Assembly: GCA_964444795.1 (NCBI GenBank) | Contig: CAYUIQ010000025.1 | Location: 1-52,200 of the forward strand | Direction: 5' to 3' | Source: JABMRP01 sp964444795 | GTDB taxonomy: Bacteria > Planctomycetota > Planctomycetia > Pirellulales > Thermoguttaceae | Length of the DNA stretch: 52,200 bases | Shown here: one piece after another, positions 1-9,534 of the stretch | Layout of the letters: every line of letters starts with the position of its first letter | Numbering within the stretch: the first letter of the stretch is position 1 | Translations under genes and position numbers: made by a program | The notes under the pieces: model-generated | Told to the model about the DNA's origin: nothing | Databases searched by the model: none | What the model saw: the letters and a program-made list of their open reading frames with translations, nothing else

Positions 1-34
1 GTTGGCCCAGAAAAGTAGCCTGCATTGCGGCGGG

Positions 35-85
35 GACGCAAAGCGTCCGATCGTGCGTTACGACGCGGAAGCGTCGTAACGAGGG
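35..85. repeat. Dispersed double-hairpin repeat, copy A
   Basis: Two adjacent perfect hairpins: GGACGC-AAA-GCGTCC (34-48) and TTACGACGC-GGAA-GCGTCGTAA (58-79), followed by ACGAGG. A second copy of the same 51-nt module lies at 41700-41750, where the outer stem pair T-A is replaced by G-C on both sides. A partial extra copy, GCGTCGTAACGAGG, follows at 93-106. The module lies just downstream of the stop of the BBP7 gene and could end its transcript, but no T tract follows it. Seen directly; function inferred. Confidence 0.7.
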
Positions 86-130
86 CAATTCGGCGTCGTA
101 ACGAGGAGCAAACGAGGTCTAATCGCCAGC

Positions 131-1678
131 TTAGTAGTTGTACGACATGCCGGCGAAGGCTCCGTGGAGGATGAGGTTTCCGTTGTAGTCGACGGCGCCG
201 ATTTCCGTGATGTCGGCGATGTCCGGCGGAATCTGGTTGTCGGCCAGGGCGATCCCGGTAAACGCCACCACCCGATAGCCGCCGAAGAGGCTCCAGTGGG
301 GCGCGAACTGCCAGTCGAGGCCCAGGTCGATTTGCGTCAGGAACGAGATGGCGGTGGACGTGCTGGCGATGGGATAGGCGCCACCGCCGGCGGTGGGCGA
401 GGCCGCCGTGCCGTCGCCGCGATAGGCCTCGAATCGGTTCTCGATGTAGTTGTTGAAGATACCGACGGTGGGAGTGATGAACACGCGTAGCTTGGAGGTC
501 AATTCGCAGTCGGCGTTGAATCCCATCTGAAAACCGACCAGATTGTTGACGACCCGGTCGTCGAGATACGCTTCGTTCAGCCCGCCCGCTCCACCCCACG
601 TGCCGGAAGCCAGCGATCCGAACGTCAAATCCTCCTGGAAGCGGAAGAAGCGGACACCGGCCGACCAATCCAGATGGACCGGGTGCGATGCGTCGCTGAA
701 GAGGCGGTTGCGCAGCACGTTGATTTCCAGATTGTGGAACTCGTTGCGGCGCCAGAGGCGGTGTTCGGCGGCGCCGTCGAAGAGGGCCGTTCCGTTGACC
801 CCGGCAAACTCGATGCGGTTGACGGCCAGCGGCGTGCTGACTCCGGCGGCGTGCGTCGTGCTGAGAAAGGCGTCGGTCGGCTCAAGGAGCCAATAGGTTG
901 CGCTGACGTTCCAGGCGCCATCACTGAACCATCGGCCGAAGCGAATCTCGCCGCCCCCGCGCCATGTCATCTCGGCGTCGGCCGTATTGGCCAACAGGTT
1001 CGTGCGAGCCCCCGTTTGGTAACTGGTCCACAGCCGGTTCGGCAGATCGCGGCCCATGACCAGCCCCGACATCGACACGAACCAACTGGCCGATCGCTGC
1101 GAGCGACAGGAACGCGCAAAGGGGCTGCCCACCGGTTGAAACACGGGGCCGGAATCCGTTAAGAGGGGGTCCGTCGAGATATCGGCGTCCGGGATATTGG
1201 CGGTAATTCTGCTGGTCCCGCCGTTCGGGCCCCCGCTTTTCGGGCCGATGATTGCCGGACCGTACGACTCCGCTCCCCCGAACATCTCGTTGCTCAGGCT
1301 GATATTTTGCCCGGGCGGAGGCATTCTCTGGCCGGCGGGAATCAATGCGGGCATACCCGGCCCGGATGCACCTGGTAGCGATCGGTTGGTCGGCAGCGGC
1401 GGCAGCGGCGGGGGGGTCGGCAGCGGCGGGGGGGACTCGGGAATGTCCAGGCGAATCGACTGCCCCGGGCTCATCGCCAAGGGCCCGCCCGGATATTGCC
1501 CCCCGGGAGAATAGCCCTCCCGAGGCGGTCCTCCAAAAGACCGCGCGGCGGGCGGGCGGGCCGTCGGGGCCGGCAAGGGAACCAACTCGGGCGAGCCAAA
1601 CAGCCCCACTTGCGCCTGGCTTTCACCACACACGCCGAGGGCCATGACCACAGCCAGCAGAATACCAGCCCATTTCAT
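131..1678 (-). CDS. BBP7-type outer-membrane beta-barrel protein
   Basis: A 515-residue secreted protein. Residues 1-22 are a signal peptide ending in SQAQ. Residues about 30-115 are a proline-rich low-complexity stretch with PPLPTPPPLPPLP-like runs. Residues about 190-515 alternate polar and hydrophobic residues with many aromatics and end in GMSYNY, as expected of an outer-membrane barrel. The architecture matches the BBP7 family, which is expanded in Planctomycetes and has no defined substrate. The ATG is preceded by AAAGGAG at good spacing. A second BBP7-type gene lies on the same strand at 5543, with an exporter gene between them. A structural or pore role in the outer membrane is inferred. 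Confidence 0.85.
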   Translation of the reverse strand: MKWAGILLAVVMALGVCGESQAQVGLFGSPELVPLPAPTARPPAARSFGGPPREGYSPGGQYPGGPLAMSPGQSIRLDIPESPPPLPTPPPLPPLPTNRSLPGASGPGMPALIPAGQRMPPPGQNISLSNEMFGGAESYGPAIIGPKSGGPNGGTSRITANIPDADISTDPLLTDSGPVFQPVGSPFARSCRSQRSASWFVSMSGLVMGRDLPNRLWTSYQTGARTNLLANTADAEMTWRGGGEIRFGRWFSDGAWNVSATYWLLEPTDAFLSTTHAAGVSTPLAVNRIEFAGVNGTALFDGAAEHRLWRRNEFHNLEINVLRNRLFSDASHPVHLDWSAGVRFFRFQEDLTFGSLASGTWGGAGGLNEAYLDDRVVNNLVGFQMGFNADCELTSKLRVFITPTVGIFNNYIENRFEAYRGDGTAASPTAGGGAYPIASTSTAISFLTQIDLGLDWQFAPHWSLFGGYRVVAFTGIALADNQIPPDIADITEIGAVDYNGNLILHGAFAGMSYNY

Positions 1679-2022
1679 CTCGCGACTCCTTTCGCACGGA
1701 TCTCCTTGCCAGTAGTCGCATCGTCAGCCCCGGCGTTGGGAATTCGCCAATCTTACCGGTTGAGCCGGTTTTGAGTGACCTGCGCCTGGGCAATCGATGC
1801 CACCGGTCAAGTCGCGCAAAAACCAACGGCACAAGGCGGGGGTAGGGACCGGCAAAGAGGGGTCGGTGGGGTGCCGATATAATCGGTAGAATCGGTACGG
1901 ATCGAACCGGTGGGAAGAAGAGAACTCGATCAAAATGTACGACAAACAACGCAGCGTACCGAGGATCGAGACGACCATCAACAACCCGCGGCGAGTCAAC
2001 CGGCTGACCCTGCGAGGTCGGT
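1679..2022. other. Intergenic region upstream of the first BBP7 gene
   Basis: 344 bases between the BBP7 start and the stop of the exporter gene, both on the minus strand. I see no convincing gene. Around 1875-1900 there are two direct copies of AATCGGTA next to the short palindrome CCGATTATATCGG (minus strand), which could be a regulator site for the BBP7 gene. The ribosome-binding site of that gene is at 1686-1692. No clear -35/-10 pair was found. Confidence 0.5.
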
Positions 2023-5000
2023 CTAAGATAATCTCCGGGAGCGATGCGAGCGGTCGCTTCGCAGTCGGCGGCGGGAAGGGGTTTCTCGGGGAGCCCCGTC
2101 ACCGTTGCCGGACTCCTCGGGCGCGGAAACGACCGGGAACTTCTTGATCGGGCTGTCCTCGGCCGCGGCCGATTCGTCGAGCGAGTCTTCGCCGCCGCCG
2201 TCCGTCTTGCCTCGCCGTCCGAAGAAGCGTCCCAACGGACCGCAAAGAAGGGCTGGCAGGAAGATCAGATCGCCCACCAGCGCGGTTGCCAAGAGCGTCA
2301 GCATCAACACGCCGAATCGTTCGGTGGGTGTGAACGAGCTGAACGCGAATACGGCCAACCCGAGCCCGCCGATCAGCGTGGTTTGCGTCATCGCCGTGCC
2401 ACATCGCCGGTAGGCCATCAGGGCGGCCCGGCGGCGCGAGCCTTCCTGGTCGAGCCCCCGGCGGAACCACGTCAGGTAGTGAATCGTGTCGTCGACCGCC
2501 ACGCCCAGCGCCACGCTGGCGGTCATCATCGCGCCGATGTCGACGGCAATTCCCAGCCAGGCCATGCCGCCGAAGATCATGACCACGGGAAACAGGTTGG
2601 GGACCATCGCCATGCCGCCGGCCAAGGGGCTCCGCAAGACGAGTATCATCACCACGGCGATCAGCACGAAGGCCAGGGCCAGGCTGTTGACCAGCCCTTC
2701 CATCAGTTTGGTTTGCGATTTGTAGACCAAGGGGACCAACCCGGTGCATTTTGCCTCGACGCCGGCGAAGCGAGGATTGCCGCCGCGGTCGAGCAGGACC
2801 TCGTTGACCGTCGACTCGATGACGTGAATGTACTGGCCGTAGTCGACGTCCGACAGCGCGCGAACGCGAACGCTGACTCGCCACAACTCGTCGCCCGTCT
2901 GCCGGTCGACCGCCAGATAGTCGGGCAGTTCGTCATGCAACCGTCGCCGAAGGACCATGTCGGGAGTCTGCTCGTTGAGACCGCCGGCTCGTGCCAGGGC
3001 CCCAAGGAGCCCCCGCGGGCGGAAACGGTTCTTCTCGGCCAGACGTTCCATGTCGGGAGCAAAGGTGGCGACGGACAGGGCGCCGCCCACTTCGTCGTCG
3101 AGTCCCTCGACGGCCTCCTCGACGCTCTTGACGAGTTCGACGCGCTCGGCCGTACTCAGCGAACACTCGTTGGGATCGACCTTGACGACGACCTCCAGCG
3201 GAACCAGCGGCCCGAGGTTGTCTTCCAGCCAGGTATAGTGGTGGATGATTTCCGCGTCGGAGGAGAAGAGCTTCATCAGCTTGATGGTCGTTTTCGTTCG
3301 GGTGGCAAGTCCGAAAACGAAGCAGGCCATAACCAGTGCGCAGGCGATCGCCACCAGACCGTTGCGGCGGACGACAAACCCACCCAGCCGCAACCAGAAC
3401 GCCGTTATCGGCGATGTTTCCGCGGGCTTCTCGCGCCGCTGAGAGGCGTCGCGGGCCCGATCCCGAGAGGGCCACAATTGCAGGCAGGCAGGAAGGAAGA
3501 GAAACAGCAAACCCAACGTCGCCACGACGCCGAACGCCGAATACTTGCCGAATTTTTCGATCGGTACCAACTCGCTGACGCATAGCGACCCCAACCCCAG
3601 CGACGTGGTCAGGGCGGCCAGCGTGCAGGGTAACCACCCGTCTTTGATCGCTTGCCCCGGCGCCTTTTCCAGGCCGTGGCGATCGATGGCTTCGTGGTAG
3701 TAGTTGACGATGTGGATGGCCCCGGAAAGGGCCAGCACGTAGACCAGCGAAGGCATCGACAGCAACACGGCGTCGACCGTGTCGCCGGTGAAGAAGACCA
3801 ACGCCAACCCGATCCCCGCGGCAAAAATACCGCAGCAGAAGACGATGATCGTCAGGCGAATGCTACGGAAGCAGAGCCACGAGATTCCCAGCCCGACGAC
3901 ACCCGACAGCCAAGCCAGCTTGAACAGCGTTCGCTCGCCTTCGACGTCGATGGCCACGTTGTCGACCGGCGGTCCGCCGAGGCGGATCTTGTCGGGCCCG
4001 ATGGCGCATTCGTCCGCGGCCACCTGACGAAGCCGTTCGACGGTCGGGCGAAGGTTCTTCTTGCCGGCCGCCTTGGTCAGCACGACGACCAGACAGGACG
4101 TACGGTGGTCGTCGCCGATCAAAGAGCCTTTGAGCCGGGCGATCATCACCTCGCGCTGCTTCATCGCGCCGGCCAACGCCTCGCGCACGGCATCCGCCGA
4201 GGATGTTTCTTCCCGGGCGATCAGCGCGTCTTCCAGATTGCCGCAGACGACGGCCAGCGATTGGAAGATGCCGCGAAGCCGCATGGCGACTTTGATCCCC
4301 GTCTGGGCGTCCAGCGGCGCTGAAAGTTGCTGCGAGTCGTGTAGCGTGTCGCCGACCCAACGATCCATCTCGCGCAAGGATTTCCGGGAAGATTCCTCTG
4401 CTCGGCCGGCATTCTCGGCTCGCAGTTGCTCGTGCAGTTGCCCAAAGCGGTCGTGCAGAGCGGCCAACTGTCGGCGTAGTGGCTGGTCACCGTCCGCGGA
4501 CGGCTCGACTTCCAGACGCCGCTGAAGGTCGGGCGCTTGGGCCAGCGCCGTATCGAGCCAGCGGCGCACGCCTTCCTCGGAGATATCCCCGGAGCCTTCC
4601 TCTCCGTAGAACCGCGCCAGCTCGACGACGTCGTCGAAAAGGCGCAGCAGATGCCGGACCGTTTCCGCGGAGAGGTCTTTATGCTCGCGGCAAAGAAGCC
4701 GGGTGAGGAGCGTCGCGCCGGTTTCGTACTTGTGGAACAAGTGGTCCTGGCCGTCCTCTAGTTCGACCAGCTTCTTACCCAGCAGATCCAGCCGGGAATC
4801 ACCCAACGTGCAGCCTTCCCAACTGACCAGCACGAACTTCTCGTGGGGAAAGTGCTCCTTGAACCAAGCGTGCTCCTGGGTCGCCGCGTTGTGCGCGGGC
4901 AGCCAGTCCGCGACCTCGTTGTGGTTACTTTCCAGGGCACGCCGCGTTCCCATCCATACAAACGGCAACAGGATTGCCAATCCGACGAGGATGCGGAGAC

Positions 5001-5028
5001 TGTGGCGGCTAAAAAACGTTTCGTTCAT
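2023..5028 (-). CDS. MMPL/RND-family exporter
   Basis: A 1001-residue inner-membrane protein with the two-fold plan of the RND superfamily (MMPL/HAE3 branch). One helix (about 10-26) precedes a long extracytoplasmic domain (about 30-365) rich in predicted helix. A block of about five helices follows (about 367-525) and contains ALSGAIHIVNYYHEA. Another helix (about 560), a second periplasmic domain (about 590-795) and a last helix block containing GVAVDDTIHYLTWFRRG come next. The Arg/Ser-rich C-tail is cytoplasmic. Members use the proton gradient to move lipids, hopanoids or other hydrophobic compounds to the outer envelope; the substrate here is unknown. The position between two outer-membrane barrel genes suggests an envelope role. 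No strong SD precedes the ATG, but the N-terminus fits the family. Confidence 0.88.
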   Translation of the reverse strand: MNETFFSRHSLRILVGLAILLPFVWMGTRRALESNHNEVADWLPAHNAATQEHAWFKEHFPHEKFVLVSWEGCTLGDSRLDLLGKKLVELEDGQDHLFHKYETGATLLTRLLCREHKDLSAETVRHLLRLFDDVVELARFYGEEGSGDISEEGVRRWLDTALAQAPDLQRRLEVEPSADGDQPLRRQLAALHDRFGQLHEQLRAENAGRAEESSRKSLREMDRWVGDTLHDSQQLSAPLDAQTGIKVAMRLRGIFQSLAVVCGNLEDALIAREETSSADAVREALAGAMKQREVMIARLKGSLIGDDHRTSCLVVVLTKAAGKKNLRPTVERLRQVAADECAIGPDKIRLGGPPVDNVAIDVEGERTLFKLAWLSGVVGLGISWLCFRSIRLTIIVFCCGIFAAGIGLALVFFTGDTVDAVLLSMPSLVYVLALSGAIHIVNYYHEAIDRHGLEKAPGQAIKDGWLPCTLAALTTSLGLGSLCVSELVPIEKFGKYSAFGVVATLGLLFLFLPACLQLWPSRDRARDASQRREKPAETSPITAFWLRLGGFVVRRNGLVAIACALVMACFVFGLATRTKTTIKLMKLFSSDAEIIHHYTWLEDNLGPLVPLEVVVKVDPNECSLSTAERVELVKSVEEAVEGLDDEVGGALSVATFAPDMERLAEKNRFRPRGLLGALARAGGLNEQTPDMVLRRRLHDELPDYLAVDRQTGDELWRVSVRVRALSDVDYGQYIHVIESTVNEVLLDRGGNPRFAGVEAKCTGLVPLVYKSQTKLMEGLVNSLALAFVLIAVVMILVLRSPLAGGMAMVPNLFPVVMIFGGMAWLGIAVDIGAMMTASVALGVAVDDTIHYLTWFRRGLDQEGSRRRAALMAYRRCGTAMTQTTLIGGLGLAVFAFSSFTPTERFGVLMLTLLATALVGDLIFLPALLCGPLGRFFGRRGKTDGGGEDSLDESAAAEDSPIKKFPVVSAPEESGNGDGAPRETPSRRRLRSDRSHRSRRLS

Positions 5029-5542
5029 GCGCGAATCGACGTGCCAGAAGCCGGGTGGACGAGGCCAATGTGACCGATCGCTCCGAGGTGACGGCGCCCC
5101 CGGCGTTAGTCATCGTCGGGAGTCGTCTTGCGGCGGCAACCGGTTCCAGTTCGGGCCAAAGGGCAGGCGGTCATTAGATAGATCGAGTTTCCTCATCCAT
5201 CAACATTACACGGGTATGGGCGACTCGTCCATGGCTACCCAAGCTACTTTGCTCCATTTAAGCCGCTTATAGCCCCTGTACTGCCTAGGGTGCCATGCCC
5301 CCGATTGCCACGCCTACCCATCCGGCTCGCTATCGATTTCTCCGCTTGGGGCAAGAACAAAAAAGCTTCGGTGAACCCCCCATAAGAGCTATCGCAGCTA
5401 AGGGTCGCAACATGCCGGCGTTGGTCCACCGGTTGGAATTCCCTGACAGCGTCGGGGCGACCACGGCGACGCGATCCACATGGAATGAGCATGTACGATT
5501 GCATATCGTCGCGCAGTTATCGTCTCGCCGGTCCTGCCCGTG
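5029..5542. other. Intergenic region between the exporter and second BBP7 gene
   Basis: 514 bases with no convincing coding sequence in any frame. The exporter-proximal part holds a candidate promoter at 5175-5203. The rest carries no strong hairpin or recognisable repeat. Confidence 0.5.
5175..5203 (-). promoter_or_regulatory. Candidate promoter for the exporter gene
   Basis: On the minus strand TTGATG (5198-5203) is separated by 17 nt from TATCTA (5175-5180). This would give a 5' leader of roughly 140 nt before the exporter ATG. Based on matches to the sigma-70 consensus only. Confidence 0.4.
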
Positions 5543-6865
5543 TCAGAAATCCCAGATCAAACCGGCGGAGAGGCCGTGTATGTGGAGGGTACCGTTGTCG
5601 TTCAGTCTCGAAGGAGCGTTGAGTCGATAGTTGAGTTGCTCGGGAGCCAAGGAAATGCCGGTCATCCACATGAAATCGTACGAAAACTGGACCATCATGT
5701 TACTGCGGAACTTGTACTCGGCCGCTATTCCCACTTCACCGACCGCTGCCACGACCGTCTTGCTGACCCGCCGATGGATGTCCAGGTCGCCGGCGGCAAA
5801 CGGATCGTTGGCGGTTCCGCTGGTGGTAATGCGGCTGTCGGCCAGGGCGAAGTCGAGGAACGGACCACCTTTGGCCCGGATCCCCCAGGAAAAGAGGCAG
5901 TCGCGATTCATCATCTCGATACCGAGTTGAAATCCGAGCAGATCGTTGGATGTTTTCACGACGTAGTCGCCCCGGGCGTTGGTGGTGTTGACCCCGTCCC
6001 ACAGCGCTGCCCGGCCGATAAAGTTGAACCGCTCGTCCAGGGTCATTCCGCGGAAGCCTGCCAGATACGACCAATACTGGCCGGGTTGGCATTGGCGGCG
6101 CCAATGGCCGCTTTTGTGCAGGACCATCCGGTCGGCACGGGGGCGAGGCCGAAGGCGGAAGTTGAACTCGAAATTGTTAATGCTCGACTCTTGGTACTGG
6201 TAATGGCTATCGGCCCGGTTGAAGCCGCCGACGGCCGGATCGAACTGACTGAAGAGGCTTCCTGCCACGAAATACGGATTGGCGGAATACTGCACGGGAA
6301 TGCCGGCGACTTGCTCCGATTCGGCCCACTGGTTCATTCCCCAATAGACGAACTCAAAATACTGGTCCCGGTTCTGGGCATCCCGACCCAGATGGGTGGC
6401 GAGGGTGGCGCTAAACCCGGCCGCAATGTCGAAGCTGACCGACTTGGTCGTCATCCGGCCGCTGCTGGCCGAATCGACCGACAGGGTGGTTTGTCGCGGC
6501 CGATTCCTCGTCAACGCGCGAATACCGAATTCGGCGAACCAGGTTATCGGGCGGCAGTAACCGCCTCCGCAAGTCGTACAGCCCAAGTCGCCAACCGGCG
6601 TTTGCCCCGGCGACAATTGACCCGACGGCGTTTGAGCGGTCGACACGACTCCTTGCCCGGTAATCCACGAGGCCGGTGCGTCAGCCATCCCCTGAAACGA
6701 CGCGGGTTGAACGACACTACCTCCGGAAGCACTGAACCCCGCATACGAGGGGCCAGTCACGTAGGGCAACGGGGCCGATGGGGGACCCTGGGCCACAGCC
6801 ATACCGGTCGTGCTGAACCACGCGATTGTCAAACCTAGCAGCACATGTTGTCTTGTGATTCTCAC
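5543..6865 (-). CDS. BBP7-type outer-membrane beta-barrel protein
   Basis: About 440 residues from a GTG start at 6863-6865, chosen because AAGGAGGA precedes it by seven bases; an upstream ATG in the same frame has no such site. The chosen start gives a clean signal peptide (MRITRQHVLLGLTIAW, cleavage after VAQG). After a short Gly/Ser/Pro linker containing CTTCGGGYC, the rest is a barrel-like pattern ending in SAGLIWDF, with a terminal Phe as in many outer-membrane proteins. It is a distant relative of the barrel at 131-1678; both end with a Gly/Ala-rich last strand. Role in the outer membrane inferred, substrate unknown. Confidence 0.85.
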   Translation of the reverse strand: MRITRQHVLLGLTIAWFSTTGMAVAQGPPSAPLPYVTGPSYAGFSASGGSVVQPASFQGMADAPASWITGQGVVSTAQTPSGQLSPGQTPVGDLGCTTCGGGYCRPITWFAEFGIRALTRNRPRQTTLSVDSASSGRMTTKSVSFDIAAGFSATLATHLGRDAQNRDQYFEFVYWGMNQWAESEQVAGIPVQYSANPYFVAGSLFSQFDPAVGGFNRADSHYQYQESSINNFEFNFRLRPRPRADRMVLHKSGHWRRQCQPGQYWSYLAGFRGMTLDERFNFIGRAALWDGVNTTNARGDYVVKTSNDLLGFQLGIEMMNRDCLFSWGIRAKGGPFLDFALADSRITTSGTANDPFAAGDLDIHRRVSKTVVAAVGEVGIAAEYKFRSNMMVQFSYDFMWMTGISLAPEQLNYRLNAPSRLNDNGTLHIHGLSAGLIWDF

Positions 6866-7357
6866 AAGTGTTCCTCCTTGATCGCCAGCGGGGGAATCTT
6901 GGGTGTGGAGCATCCAGCAAATGGTAGATGTCCACAAACGGGTAAATCGGCCAACGAGCGGCTACAGAACAGGAATAACCGGCAAATTCAGAAAAGTAGC
7001 CTCGATTTGCGTTATCGGAAAACTCTATTGCCTCATCGCATCTTTTCTAGTCGCTTTTATCTCCCCTAAAGTGACGTGCCTTCGGCGAATAATCACCTCC
7101 CTAGCAGCCCGTTGAAAAAGGGGACTCTGCCGGAACGTGAGAGCCCACAGTGTCCCTCTTAGCCGGTCGGCGGGGCTCCCCCCCGTTCTCCAGGTTGCCG
7201 CTGGGCAACGGCGTACGGGAGGGGCGACGCAGGCTATCCGTCGGTCGGCGGCGGGTCGTCATTCGGCGCCCGGTGTGTTAGGATGACGGGTCGCCCCATC
7301 TTCCGGGCAAAGTGGTGCGTGCCCGTTCCATCCCCCCAGAGAAACAAGTGAAAGCCG
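6866..7357. other. Divergent intergenic region
   Basis: 492 bases between divergently transcribed genes. No gene was seen. It holds a nested inverted repeat at 7177-7224: an outer C-rich/G-rich stem around the perfect hairpin GTTGCC-GCTG-GGCAAC (7194-7209). A candidate extended -10 element TGT-TAGGAT at 7276-7284 lies upstream of the helical-repeat gene. The stretch after 7108, beginning AGCCCGTTGAAAAAGGGG, looks like a dispersed planctomycete intergenic motif, but this could not be confirmed here. Confidence 0.5.
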
Positions 7358-9490
7358 ATGTCGATTGACGCCTACTCCTACTGCCCGGGTGGCACGAGCA
7401 AGAAGATCAAGTTTTGTTGTCCCGATTTTCTGACCGAACTGCAAGAAATCGAGCGAATGCTCGAGGGCCAGCAGCACGCGGCCTGCCTGCGGCACGTCGA
7501 GGGTCTGTTGCAGAAGCACCCGGATCGGGCGTGCCTGCTGGGCACGTACTGCATGCTGCTTCGACTGTCGGGCCGAGAAGACGACTTCCGCACCACAACG
7601 AAGACGTTTCTGACCAAACACCCGGACAATCCGGTGGCCCTGGCCGAATCGGCCTTGCAGGCGATGGTCGAGAAGAAACCCCGGGAAGCCGCCGCACTGG
7701 TCCATCGGGCGATTGCCGCTTCGGACAAAGAGTTTATGGGCCGGGTCTATATGGCCATGGACGTTGCGGCCGAGGCCTTGGTGGCGGACGGAGAGACGGT
7801 GGCCGGGCGGGCCCTGCTGCAATTGCAGCGGGCGATCAACCCCAACGACGACCAGGCCCTGCAAAGACTGCTTTCGCTCAACCGCTCCCCCGCCGTCCCG
7901 CTGCTGTTGAAAGAGGACTCCCCAATGCGGGAGTGTCCTCAGGATGCCCCCTGGAAGGCGGATTTCGACGAGGCCATGGCGCCGCTGGCCATGGGGGCAT
8001 GGCTGACAGTGGCCCAGCGACTCACCGCTCTGGCCGAGCAAGCGGAAGACGCGCCGGCCGTCTGGCACAATCTGGCCGTACTGCGCGGATGGTTGGGCGA
8101 CACGGCGGAAGCCGTTGAGGCCTGGAGAAAGTTCGCCTCGCTGGAAGGCAAGGGCGAAGATGCCGTCGAGGCCACGGCCATGGCCATGTTCTTGGAAGAA
8201 GATTCGCTGGGCGATTTCGGCGACGTGTACACCCTGGCCCTGGCCGTTTCCGACGCGGATTCACTGCACGAAAAACTGGACCGCGCCGACCGCACCCACG
8301 CGACACCCATCGACCCCCAAGCACACGCGGGCAGCGAAGGTCCTCCCCCAAGATCCGGTTTCCTGCTGTTGGACCGGGTGATCGACGAATTGGGCGATCA
8401 GGTGGCCCTGGAGGCGATTCCCGAGATCACCGCGCAGATGTTCCTGTTCGGCAAGGAGACCGATCGGCCGGCTCGCCTGGAAGTCTTTGGCGTGGCCGCC
8501 GACGATCTCCCGGCAACCAAGGCCGCGCTGGCCGAGCTGGCCGGTGACGCGCTGGGAGAGGTCGAGAAAGAAGAGGTTGTCGGCCGGGTCTCCGCCAGCC
8601 GGGAGTTGCTGGAACGAAACTGGTGGCTGCCCGAAGGTTCGACACCCGAGAATGTTGAACGTTTGCTCGACGAACATCTCCAAAAGGCCCTTCTCCAGCG
8701 CTGGCCCGAGTTGCCGCTGGGATTGCTCGAGGGCCGCTCGCCGGATGAAGCAGCCGGCGATTCCGCCTGCCATCTTCGGCTCCAGGCAGCAATCTTCGTG
8801 CTCGAGTCGTTTGTCGAGCAATCCGGGCAGACTTTCGATTTCAATCAGTTGCGGGCCAAGCTCGGATTGCCCGAGTTGGGCCCGATCGATCCGGCCGAAA
8901 TGCCTCTCCAGCAGCTCCCGGCGGTGCGGCTGGATCGCGTCGCCGTGGAGAAGCTCGACGACAACCTGCTGATGGCCGGATTCGGCCGCGCCGCCGCGCT
9001 TCAGGTCACCGGGGCCATGCGAATCTTCGGCAAGGAGATTATCCGCCGGCCGAGTCTTGAGGATTCACCGCACCGCCCGGGACTGTTCCTGTTGCTGTCG
9101 CGCGCCGCGGAAAACGGGACCCAGGCCCTCGAATACCTCGAACAGGGGCGCAAGGCGACCGAGGCCACGGGCCAGCCGTGCGGTCCGTGGGATCTGCAGG
9201 AACTCCTCCAGCGATTCCAACTGCGCGACGGCGAGGGGGCCGGCCAACTGATCCAACACATCCAGACCGCCCACGGAAACGACCAGGAAGTCATGCGCGG
9301 GCTCATGGGCCTGCTGATGGAAATGGGGGTAATCCGACCCGACGGCACGCCGACAATGCCCCAACAGCAATCGCCGCAAGACGACGGCGGCCTGATTCTT
9401 CCCGACGGCGGCGGCGAATCGGGCAAGCTATGGACCCCCGACGGCGACCGGCCCGCCGGCTCCGAAGGCGGCATCTGGACGCCCGATTGA
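7358..9490 (+). CDS. Helical-repeat (TPR-like) protein with SEC-C-like N-terminus
   Basis: A 710-residue soluble protein. Residues about 8-21 read YCPGGTSKKIKFCC, close to the SEC-C metal-binding consensus CPCGSGKKYKKCC but with the second Cys replaced by Gly. Residues 25-280 have the Ala/Leu spacing of TPR-like helices (for example ALAESALQAMVEKKPREAA). Further helical segments follow. The C-terminus is Gly/Pro/Asp-rich and contains KLWTPD and ends in GIWTPD, a short repeated tail. No signal peptide, so cytoplasmic. SEC-C motifs bind zinc and often contact SecB or ribosomes; a link to protein targeting is only a suggestion. The nearest downstream gene, ribD, begins 44 bases later and may be co-transcribed. 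Confidence 0.75.
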   Translation: MSIDAYSYCPGGTSKKIKFCCPDFLTELQEIERMLEGQQHAACLRHVEGLLQKHPDRACLLGTYCMLLRLSGREDDFRTTTKTFLTKHPDNPVALAESALQAMVEKKPREAAALVHRAIAASDKEFMGRVYMAMDVAAEALVADGETVAGRALLQLQRAINPNDDQALQRLLSLNRSPAVPLLLKEDSPMRECPQDAPWKADFDEAMAPLAMGAWLTVAQRLTALAEQAEDAPAVWHNLAVLRGWLGDTAEAVEAWRKFASLEGKGEDAVEATAMAMFLEEDSLGDFGDVYTLALAVSDADSLHEKLDRADRTHATPIDPQAHAGSEGPPPRSGFLLLDRVIDELGDQVALEAIPEITAQMFLFGKETDRPARLEVFGVAADDLPATKAALAELAGDALGEVEKEEVVGRVSASRELLERNWWLPEGSTPENVERLLDEHLQKALLQRWPELPLGLLEGRSPDEAAGDSACHLRLQAAIFVLESFVEQSGQTFDFNQLRAKLGLPELGPIDPAEMPLQQLPAVRLDRVAVEKLDDNLLMAGFGRAAALQVTGAMRIFGKEIIRRPSLEDSPHRPGLFLLLSRAAENGTQALEYLEQGRKATEATGQPCGPWDLQELLQRFQLRDGEGAGQLIQHIQTAHGNDQEVMRGLMGLLMEMGVIRPDGTPTMPQQQSPQDDGGLILPDGGGESGKLWTPDGDRPAGSEGGIWTPD

Positions 9491-9534
9491 ACGTCTGCCA
9501 GAGATAGCCTCAGAGAAAGCTGCCAGAGAACGCT

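Noticed and set aside
2044..3585. Long open frame (513 codons) antisense to the MMPL exporter
   Set aside because: His/Gln/Asp/Arg-rich composition with no motif; typical shadow of a GC-rich gene, while the minus-strand exporter has clear family motifs.
5540..6838. 432-codon open frame antisense to the second BBP7 gene
   Set aside because: No SD, no domain; the opposite strand carries a signal peptide and a barrel pattern.
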